In this document: in pieces, positions 20,896 through 26,792 of the stretch | Layout: each line of letters starts with the position of its first letter | How positions within the stretch are numbered: position 1 is the first letter of the stretch | Source of the DNA: a virus | Virus record (IMG/VR): IMGVR_UViG_3300032046_000093 | Coordinates: 1 to 37,492 of that record | DNA length: 37,492 bases | Reading direction: 5' to 3' (one strand) | Made by a program: the position numbers and the translations under genes | The notes under the pieces: model-generated | Seen by the model: the letters and a program-made list of their open reading frames with translations, nothing else | Database searches by the model: none | What the model was told of the DNA's origin: nothing

Positions 20896-23550
20896 TCACA
20901 TTGGCAGTTCCTCTTGCTGGCCCTTCGCCGTCTCGCGTGCCTCAATTTCATATAGCGTCTGGATGATTTGTACCAGCGCTTCATCGTCTAACCCGAATCG
21001 CTTGCGCAGCCCCTCGATGCGTGCCTCGTCCCAAATGACCTGGTAGCCGCGCCGGTGGGCAGTTGCCCCGCGCTCCGTGCGCAGGTGTAACCCATTACGG
21101 ACTGTCCCCCCGACTTTCTTCGGCGTAACCTGCCTGTCCCCCCGCTTTGCGGTCTCGTCCTCCCCCCAATTCTCATAATCAATCAGCCAGTTCACCTTTT
21201 GGCTGAGCGTTGTCAATGAGAGATCGGGCTCGTGGCCGTCGTCGCTGGCGATCCGGTATTCGGCTACCAGCACCTCGAGCACTTTGTTGGCCAGCGTCAT
21301 TCCGCGCTCGACCACCATCTGCCGGTTGTACTCGCGGATGAATGCTCGCAGGTCCTCCCGCAGGTCTTCATCGTCAATCAGCGTGACGAGGGCCACCGTC
21401 ACCTGGTTGAGTCGTGGCTCGATCGCCGTGTCCAGCCCTGAGTAATCCAACTCGATCTGTGGCTGCCAATGCTGTAGCCGGTAGCGCAGCAGCAGATTAC
21501 GGACGGTCGGTGCTTCCTCAGTCCAAAATGACATCGGTAGGTCAATCGGAATATCCGCGCGGGTCGTGGGGCCTCCCATCTCTTTCGTCAAGCACCGGCT
21601 TTCCAATGCCCAGTCTTGGAACTTCTTTCGCGTAGCAATTACCTTAGGTCCATATACTACAAACACCTCTGGCTCGAAACCTGTGTTGCGGTCACCCGAC
21701 CGGAGTACCGTCCCCTGCGTGCGTTGGTAACCGGTGTTCAAAATCTTTACGATGTCGGCTGCCTCATCACTCTTGCCAAAATCTGCCTCATCGAGCACCA
21801 ACGTTCCCCGGTACCGGTCCAGAATGCGGAAGATGGGACTGACCGTCGCCGCGCCCGACACGTAGATCGGCCGGTAGCACATCGCCCCCACCACCTGGAT
21901 TAATCTCGACTTGCCAGTGCCCGCATCTCCCAGCGCGCGGATGTACGGCACCGTGTTAAAGCAATCATACAACCAGGAAAATAGAACGTAATATGCAGAC
22001 AGGGTCTCATAGAACACATCCACATCCACGTACTTGTGGACCGTGCCCTGGATTAGGTGCACCAGGTCGCGCACAGAAGTGACCTCGCCGAGGGCCGTAG
22101 GGAAGTGCACGACCCGCTCACTCAGGATGCGATTGTGTGCCGGGATTGGCACGTACCGCACGTGCTCCACGTCCACGTGGGGCGCCGTCGTAATCGTTCC
22201 ATCTTCGTGCCGGATGGCGAATGTGGTCTTGCCCCCGCCCGTGCTGTTGCCTATGCCAATCGCGCCATCTGGCGGCTGATAAATCAACTCACACAAGTTG
22301 CCAGCGATATAACCCCCGACCACCTCGATGGTGATCAGCGGCTCCCCGTTATCCTCAGCAGCAGTAGCCCCGGCCAGCTCTGGATCCTCCCGTGTCGCTT
22401 TCAGCATCCCGTTAAACTGGCGGAGGCCCATCCCCAGAATCCCGGCCAGGTGCTCGCGCTCGACGGCCAGCGCGAACTCATTCATCCGCGCCACTAGGAT
22501 AAAGAGCCGCCGCAGCATCCGCTCACGGTCTGCCCCCTCTGCCGCGGCCGCCTCCCGTGCTAGAACTTCCACCCACGTAGGAGCAGCAGTTAGCAGCGCG
22601 CGCGCCTGATCTTCCGTAGCTCCGACCAGCAGCCACTCGTTCGCATCTCCCACCGGCCAGGTGACCAGCCGGGTCAGGGGCCCGAGCGAGTCGGCGATGA
22701 CCCGCGCCGCCTTGATACCCGCGTCGTCCTGGTCGAGCGCCAGGTAGATCACCTTGTGCCGCGCCAGCATCTTCAGCAGCCCTTGATCTGCGCTCACCCC
22801 TGCCAGCGCAATCGCTGGCAGCCCCCACTGCGCCAGTGAGATCGCATCGGCCTGCCCCTCGACCAGCACAATGTTTTCTTCGCGCGGACTATAGAGCCAG
22901 TTGACATAACAGCGCCGCTCACCGATCAGCTCAGCAGGCGGATTGAAGTGCCGCTTCTCCGTGATCGAGCGCGCCGACAGATACACGACCTTGCCGCCCT
23001 CGACGTGCGGGTAGACGAGCATCCCGCTCACAATTTTGAACGTAGCAGCAGTAGTAGGCGCTGCCGGGTCAACGTTATGCATCGTGAATTCCCCGCGCAG
23101 CGTCTTTGCATCCCCATCGGCGAATCCCAGCCCGGCCTGTTGGATCGTCTCAGGCGTCCACCCCCGTGATGCGCAGTAATCCAGTGCCGCCGAATTCTGC
23201 CGCAGAACTTTCACAAAGTGTCTGGCTGCCACAGTCAACGCCTCGTACCGCGCCCGTCGTTCCTGCGCAGCCTGCCCATCTTCACTGCCCCACTGAGGTG
23301 CTGGCAGCCCCGCCTGTGTACACAGGAACTCAACCGCCGCCTTAAAATCACAGCGCCGTCGGTGCATCACCCAGGTGATGACATCCCCGCTCTCACCCTG
23401 GCTGTTCCAGAAATACGCCTGCTGATGCACATCCACAACCAGGCTATCGTGGTTTTCTGCCCGCAGATACCGTCCCCTCCCTCGCAAAGGATATTCCGCG
23501 CCAACGATGTCCTCAATAAGATTTGCTTCCTTGACCTTTTCCAAGTCCAT
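20896..23550 (-). CDS. primase-helicase (TOPRIM primase with helicase-like ATPase)
   Basis: 884 residues, start with GGAGAGGCTG upstream. The N-terminus (about 5-80: IEDIVGAEYPLRGRGRYLRA, FWNSQGESGDVITWVMH) follows the CHC2 zinc-ribbon fold of DnaG-type primases, but the zinc cysteines are missing. TOPRIM domain about 225-300: VLVEGQADAIS and LALDQDDAGIKAA hold the acidic metal ligands. A second part has a Gly-rich P-loop-like stretch (GNSTGGGKTTF, about 434) and a true Walker A GDAGTGKSR (541-549), Walker B TLVLDEADF (about 583), and a C-terminal helical region. This is the central replication protein and the only one in the window. One palindrome site lies in it (23195-23207). Confidence 0.85.
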   Translation of the reverse strand: MDLEKVKEANLIEDIVGAEYPLRGRGRYLRAENHDSLVVDVHQQAYFWNSQGESGDVITWVMHRRRCDFKAAVEFLCTQAGLPAPQWGSEDGQAAQERRARYEALTVAARHFVKVLRQNSAALDYCASRGWTPETIQQAGLGFADGDAKTLRGEFTMHNVDPAAPTTAATFKIVSGMLVYPHVEGGKVVYLSARSITEKRHFNPPAELIGERRCYVNWLYSPREENIVLVEGQADAISLAQWGLPAIALAGVSADQGLLKMLARHKVIYLALDQDDAGIKAARVIADSLGPLTRLVTWPVGDANEWLLVGATEDQARALLTAAPTWVEVLAREAAAAEGADRERMLRRLFILVARMNEFALAVEREHLAGILGMGLRQFNGMLKATREDPELAGATAAEDNGEPLITIEVVGGYIAGNLCELIYQPPDGAIGIGNSTGGGKTTFAIRHEDGTITTAPHVDVEHVRYVPIPAHNRILSERVVHFPTALGEVTSVRDLVHLIQGTVHKYVDVDVFYETLSAYYVLFSWLYDCFNTVPYIRALGDAGTGKSRLIQVVGAMCYRPIYVSGAATVSPIFRILDRYRGTLVLDEADFGKSDEAADIVKILNTGYQRTQGTVLRSGDRNTGFEPEVFVVYGPKVIATRKKFQDWALESRCLTKEMGGPTTRADIPIDLPMSFWTEEAPTVRNLLLRYRLQHWQPQIELDYSGLDTAIEPRLNQVTVALVTLIDDEDLREDLRAFIREYNRQMVVERGMTLANKVLEVLVAEYRIASDDGHEPDLSLTTLSQKVNWLIDYENWGEDETAKRGDRQVTPKKVGGTVRNGLHLRTERGATAHRRGYQVIWDEARIEGLRKRFGLDDEALVQIIQTLYEIEARETAKGQQEELPM
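23195..23207. repeat. palindrome site 6
   Basis: TTCTGCCGCAGAA within the primase-helicase gene; flanks AA and CT do not fit the extended pattern. Encodes part of LRQNSAAL, so it may be tolerated coding sequence rather than a working site. Confidence 0.6.
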
Positions 23551-23826
23551 CAGCCTCTCCTATGCGAGCTTTCGTTTTCCCTGGTTCTAAAATTACTATG
23601 ATTTCTCACTGCCCAGATAGCGCCGCCCGCTCAGCCCGACGTTTTTTGCCGGGTGGGTTACTTTACAATAACTGCCAACTTACACGGTAGCGTACTTCCG
23701 ACTAGATGTATTATGTAAGTTTGCTGCGTTTCACTGTGATTCTGGCCCATGTTCCCACGCGCCGCGCCTGCGCCATCCACGCACTGGTAGTTTCGGAACT
23801 TTCGGTTCTTACCTGCTACTAAAAAA

Positions 23827-24090
23827 CTATGGGCTGCCCACGCTTCGTTGCGCCTGGTCAGACTGCAATACTTGCTTCACGCAATCGTGCGCAGCATCAC
23901 AGTCATCTATGATGCGAACCATCTCCCCATTTGCCAGTTCCACAATGTGATCCAACTGTGGCACTCTGCGATATATGCGCCGCAGATGAGCCGCCAATAT
24001 CCCACACGATTGCATCGCATCATTCAGATGCACTGAGGCAGTTTCAAGTGCCTCAAGTCGGGCGCTGTCGTTCCGTGATGGCCTGCTCAT
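23827..24090 (-). CDS. small helical hypothetical protein
   Basis: 87 residues: RPSRNDSARLEALETASVHLNDAMQSCGILAAHLRRIYRR, then DHIVELANGEMVRIIDDCDAAHDCVKQVL. Helical throughout, no recognised family. It overlaps the end of the membrane protein by 38 bp. About 275 bp downstream of it (23551-23826) hold no gene; a short hairpin is present near 23638-23660. Confidence 0.5.
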   Translation of the reverse strand: MSRPSRNDSARLEALETASVHLNDAMQSCGILAAHLRRIYRRVPQLDHIVELANGEMVRIIDDCDAAHDCVKQVLQSDQAQRSVGSP

Positions 24091-24430
24091 AATCCGTCAC
24101 ATCGTCATGATCATGCCGTCGGTCAAGAAACCACTCAACAGCCCTGGGCAGCATTGCACCCATTCCAGCCGCCACGATGAGTAATACAACCATAGACCAT
24201 GCTTCCCAGATTTGCACCATAGGCGGGTTAACCAACTCTGCGTAAATCGCTGCCCACAGCGCCAAGCCAGCCAGAATACTGCCACATCCATATCCATAGG
24301 CAAACGGACGTTTGAGTTTCCCAGCCTCGTCAACCAGAGACAGCCAAATCCGCCAGGGAAACCAGTGTCCTGCTATATTCGTCAGCATTACCATTCCCAT
24401 GATCATGCCTTTAATTAACGCTTCCATCAA
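24053..24430 (-). CDS. small polytopic membrane protein
   Basis: 125 residues. Hydrophobic segments: MIMGMVMLTNIAGHWF at the N-terminus, GYGCGSILAGLALWAAIYAELV, and WSMVVLLIVAAGMGAMLPRAVEW; the acidic/His tail is RRHDHDDVTDYEQA. It could be a second holin or a superinfection-exclusion-type protein; lying next to the integrase makes the latter possible. No family recognised. Confidence 0.6.
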   Translation of the reverse strand: MMEALIKGMIMGMVMLTNIAGHWFPWRIWLSLVDEAGKLKRPFAYGYGCGSILAGLALWAAIYAELVNPPMVQIWEAWSMVVLLIVAAGMGAMLPRAVEWFLDRRHDHDDVTDYEQAITERQRPT

Positions 24431-24536
24431 AAACCCCCCATCTCCACAACCTTGTGGTATACTAACAATGGAGATCAGGGGAGTGATACTTCGGTTTAGC
24501 CCCCGTCGTGTCTGCCCTGGTCTCCCCTCCCCACCT

Positions 24537-25514
24537 TTACAGTGCCCATCTATCCACTGGGCTTGCCCGGCGATGCGCCTCCTCCATGTCCACTTGTGCT
24601 AGCGCCAGGTACCGCTTGACCATCTTCAACGACTTATGTCCCAAGATTGCCTGCAGTGTAAACACATCGCCCTGATTTCTGAGGTAGTTGATGGCAAATG
24701 TGTGCCGAAAGCGATGCGGATGACAATCCTTCACACTTGCCCGCTCACCTAAGCGAGAGGTAAGCTGCCGCAGCGTATCACGGCTGAATCGCCGCCCACG
24801 CTGCGTAGCAAAAAGCGGGTTTCCCTCTACTTCCGCATCTGGCCGCTGAGCCACGTAAAGCCATACTGCCCGCCGCGCCGACTTCCCCAGGTGCACGTAC
24901 CTTTCAACCCCACCTTTAGGACCTGGTGCCCCCGGCCGTTGCACAATCCGTATCTGCCCCATCTCCAGGTCCACATCGCCAATATTCAAGCCACATAGCT
25001 CAGAAGCCCGCATTCCTGTATCAAGAAGCAAAAGAATAATTGCCCGATCCCGCGTCCCCGTAGGCCGCGCTGCCTGGACCTCCTCACCACTGTGTGTCCG
25101 CCAGGCCGCCGTCTTTGCACAGGCGCTAATCAGTGCTACAATATCATCCCGCGAAAATGGGACAATCGCGGGATCAGTGAAACGAGGGGCTTTGATACGC
25201 CTGATGATGTGCTCTACACCCAACTCTTGGTTAGCCCACGTCCATAGCGCGGACAGAGTAGTGTAGACATTGCGCCTACTTTTGTCTGACAGGGGATGAT
25301 CTTCACCGCTGAATCGCATAGGCACATACTTGTGCCGTAACCAGTCCAGAAACGCCGCGATGTCAGGTGTGGTAATTGTCTCGATCTCCTTATCCGCACT
25401 GAGATGCTCTGAGAAGATGCGCAGGTGTTGTCGGTAAGATTCGAGGGTCCTATCCCTTACCCCTTCGGCGGACTTTGATAGGAGAAACCCTTGTATGGCT
25501 GTCGCGAGTTTCAT
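24537..25514 (-). CDS. int: tyrosine recombinase / phage integrase
   Basis: 325 residues from the ATG at 25514, which overlaps the RHH stop (TGATG). N-terminal SAM-like DNA-binding region (1-110: RTLESYRQHLRIFSEHL, RRNVYTTLSALWTWANQEL), then the catalytic domain with Arg169 (DTGMRASELCGL), a Lys in the beta hairpin near 200, His267-x-x-Arg270 (HPHRFRHTF), His293 (ILGHKSLKMV) and the nucleophile Tyr302 (VKRYLALAQ). The full catalytic set is present, so it should be active in site-specific integration. The likely attachment region is the nearby tRNA-like segment. Confidence 0.93.
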   Translation of the reverse strand: MKLATAIQGFLLSKSAEGVRDRTLESYRQHLRIFSEHLSADKEIETITTPDIAAFLDWLRHKYVPMRFSGEDHPLSDKSRRNVYTTLSALWTWANQELGVEHIIRRIKAPRFTDPAIVPFSRDDIVALISACAKTAAWRTHSGEEVQAARPTGTRDRAIILLLLDTGMRASELCGLNIGDVDLEMGQIRIVQRPGAPGPKGGVERYVHLGKSARRAVWLYVAQRPDAEVEGNPLFATQRGRRFSRDTLRQLTSRLGERASVKDCHPHRFRHTFAINYLRNQGDVFTLQAILGHKSLKMVKRYLALAQVDMEEAHRRASPVDRWAL

Positions 25515-25714
25515 CACGCCTCGACTTCTGCGGCAGAAATCTGTGGCTGATACTCTGCCAGACAAGCTTCCCGATAGCGCTGCGCCACTTCTTCACGAAT
25601 GATCTCCGCCATAGCACGCCCAGTCGTTTGCGCTTCCTTGCTGAGCAAACGATAGAGAAACGCCGGGAGATATACCTTGACCTGTTTGCCTAAGACTGTT
25701 TGTTGTTGAGACAT
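25514..25714 (-). CDS. small ribbon-helix-helix protein upstream of integrase
   Basis: 66 residues. KQVKVYLPAFLYRLLSKEAQTTGRAMAEIIREEVAQRYRE fits a RHH fold (beta strand, helix, turn, helix). The C-terminal residues QISAAEV are encoded by palindrome site 7. Translationally coupled to int, it could be an excisionase-type or autorepressor protein; the divergent promoter region directly upstream carries inverted repeats. Confidence 0.6.
   Translation of the reverse strand: MSQQQTVLGKQVKVYLPAFLYRLLSKEAQTTGRAMAEIIREEVAQRYREACLAEYQPQISAAEVEA
25524..25540. repeat. palindrome site 7 (core 25526-25538)
   Basis: TTCTGCGGCAGAA flanked by AC and AT, about 12 bp before the integrase start codon, in the last codons of the RHH gene. 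Confidence 0.85.
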
Positions 25715-25753
25715 TTGTTCACCCTTCTGATCATATTGTGCAGCACATTGTAT

Positions 25754-25782
25754 ATTATAGTCCTTCTACAGGGACTTGTCAA
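25754..25782 (-). promoter_or_regulatory. consensus sigma70 promoter for RHH-integrase operon
   Basis: Perfect TTGACA (25782-25777), 17 bp, perfect TATAAT (25759-25754). Divergent from the repressor promoter. Confidence 0.9.
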
Positions 25783-25789
25783 GTACTTC

Positions 25790-25816
25790 AGGACAAAATG
25801 TCCAACATTTTGGACA
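25790..25816. promoter_or_regulatory. operator-like inverted repeats between divergent promoters
   Basis: TGTCCAA-CATT-TTGGACA (25799-25816) is a perfect 7-4-7 inverted repeat, and just to its left GGACA-AAA-TGTCC (about 25791-25803) shares an arm with it. They overlap the -35 region of the repressor promoter and lie upstream of the integrase promoter, the classic place for a phage repressor operator. Confidence 0.75.
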
Positions 25817-25826
25817 ATTTTAAGGT

Positions 25827-25832
25827 TATAAT
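25827..25832 (+). promoter_or_regulatory. -10 box of repressor promoter (leaderless mRNA likely)
   Basis: TATAAT with only 8 bp to the ATG at 25841, so transcription should begin at or next to the start codon, as for lambda cI from PRM. No good -35 box is present; the inverted repeat covers that position, which suggests activation by a bound protein. Confidence 0.7.
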
Positions 25833-25840
25833 GAGAGATT

Positions 25841-26197
25841 ATGCCTAACAACAACGACTTCACGCAGTGGCTCCTACGGGAGTTAGAGACACGAGGTTGG
25901 AGTATGCGGGAGTTAAGTCGCCGCTCTCAAATACCGCCATCCACGCTAAGTGCCATCCTCAGTGGCCAAATGCAAGTTACGCCCGAGACAATCGGGAAGC
26001 TCGCGCCAGCGCTGAACATGCCACTCGAGCGCCTATATCGCCTCGCAGGTTTCCTACCTGCGCCCCTGGCTGACGAGAATGAGAGACACGCGCTGTTAGA
26101 CTACTTTCAGTGCCTATCTTCCGATGAACGCCGCTCTGTGATTACACTGGCCAGAGCACTATATGAAAGCCGTGGCAAATACACGATAGAGAAATGA
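25841..26197 (+). CDS. XRE/HTH_3-type phage repressor (cI-like)
   Basis: 118 residues. HTH domain at about 9-65: FTQWLLRELETRGWSMRELSRRSQIPPSTLSAILSG, QVTPETIGKLAPALNMPLERLYRLAGFL. The C-terminal 40 residues are short and helical (LLDYFQCLSSDERRSVITLARALYES), without an S24 autocleavage domain. As the only plus-strand gene, divergent from the integrase operon with inverted repeats between, it is the likely lysogeny repressor. No self-cleavage domain means induction would have to work by another route, for example a zincin such as the HExxH protein at 17.3 kb (inference from the ImmA/ImmR precedent). Confidence 0.82.
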   Translation: MPNNNDFTQWLLRELETRGWSMRELSRRSQIPPSTLSAILSGQMQVTPETIGKLAPALNMPLERLYRLAGFLPAPLADENERHALLDYFQCLSSDERRSVITLARALYESRGKYTIEK

Positions 26198-26213
26198 CTT
26201 CTGCGGCAGAAGT
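26197..26213. repeat. palindrome site 8 (core 26199-26211)
   Basis: TTCTGCGGCAGAA flanked by AC and GT, beginning at the last base of the repressor stop codon. Confidence 0.85.
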
Positions 26214-26274
26214 GGAGATCGCCAGGTTGCCAAATGCACACTAATCGTCAGACTGCCACATTAGGCAGCCCGGC

Positions 26275-26315
26275 GCTAAATTTAGCCTTGACACCTGGCA
26301 AAATCGGGGTATAAT
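26275..26315 (+). promoter_or_regulatory. consensus promoter with adjacent palindrome
   Basis: Perfect TTGACA (26288-26293), 16 bp, perfect TATAAT (26310-26315), on the plus strand. A 12-bp palindrome GCTAAATTTAGC (26275-26286) abuts the -35 box. It drives the tRNA-like RNA. Confidence 0.9.
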
Positions 26316-26321
26316 ACATGT

Positions 26322-26401
26322 ACATTGCGGGGTAGAGCAGAGGCAGCTCGTCGGGCTCATAACTTGGTCTTGCAGCGCAACTCGCCAGAGTTGCGCTTTT
26401 T
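26322..26401 (+). ncRNA. tRNA-fMet-like small RNA ending in a terminator
   Basis: GCGGGG from 26327 begins a sequence matching the 5' half of bacterial initiator tRNA: acceptor strand, TA, D-stem GAGC/GCTC, then GTCGGGCTCATAA with anticodon CAT at 26358-26360. The anticodon 3' strand (CTTG instead of CCCG) keeps pairing through G-U pairs. The T-arm and 3' acceptor are absent; instead GCGCAACTC/GAGTTGCGC (26375-26383, 26388-26396) with TTTTT forms a rho-independent terminator. It cannot be a working tRNA. It is either a dedicated small RNA mimicking initiator tRNA, or the phage attachment site carrying part of the host tRNA-fMet gene. Confidence 0.75.
26375..26401 (+). terminator. rho-independent terminator
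   Basis: 9-bp stem GCGCAACTC / GAGTTGCGC, GCCA loop, five T. Ends the tRNA-like RNA before the convergent gene 26426-26767. Confidence 0.9.
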
Positions 26402-26425
26402 CATACCCTGGCGGTCACTCTCAGC

Positions 26426-26767
26426 TCACCCCTCGCCAGGTTTCCCCTTCGCTTCCAACGCCGCCCGTAACCGCGCCGTCTCGCTCTGTGCCTCTGCCGC
26501 CACCCGCTCAAACTGCGATTCGATCACAGCCAACCCTGTGCGCAGGGTCGTAGCCACAGCCGTCAATGCGACATTGGGATCCGACAACAGAACCACACTT
26601 GCCTCCTGTTCAGGCCGCCCCACCACCCACCGCACAGCCACCACCACCGGTGCCGGCTCCTGATTCTGCGCCAGTAAAGCCTGCACGCGCATCAACGTCT
26701 CCCCATTCGATTGCGTGCCTAACAAATCCTTCAGCTCCTTCGCCAATTTGCTCGTGGATTCACTCAT
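26426..26767 (-). CDS. hypothetical protein after tail gene
   Basis: 113 residues: MSESTSKLAKELKDLLGTQSNGETLMRVQALLAQN, a beta stretch APVVVAVRWVVGRPEQEASVVLL, then a helix FERVAAEAQSETARLRAALEAKG. Last gene of the late operon, convergent with the tRNA-like RNA. No family recognised; a small tail or assembly factor is possible from position. Confidence 0.55.
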   Translation of the reverse strand: MSESTSKLAKELKDLLGTQSNGETLMRVQALLAQNQEPAPVVVAVRWVVGRPEQEASVVLLSDPNVALTAVATTLRTGLAVIESQFERVAAEAQSETARLRAALEAKGKPGEG

Positions 26768-26792
26768 CGTATCTTCTCCTAACTATCCGCCG

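Noticed and set aside
20676-20984. ORF of 102 codons on the minus strand with Cys-rich CVTCATC-type motifs
   Set aside because: The Cys/Thr motif is a translation of the GTGTAACTT repeats, and the frame runs into the end of the primase-helicase gene.
4252-26211. TTCTGCSGCAGAA as dif/Xer or LexA site
   Set aside because: dif sites are 28 bp with two 11-bp arms, and the arms here do not resemble the LexA boxes I know (GAAC-N4-GTTC or CTGT-N8-ACAG).
26327-26374. Functional tRNA-Met gene
   Set aside because: No T-arm, no 3' acceptor strand or CCA-like end; a terminator hairpin takes their place.
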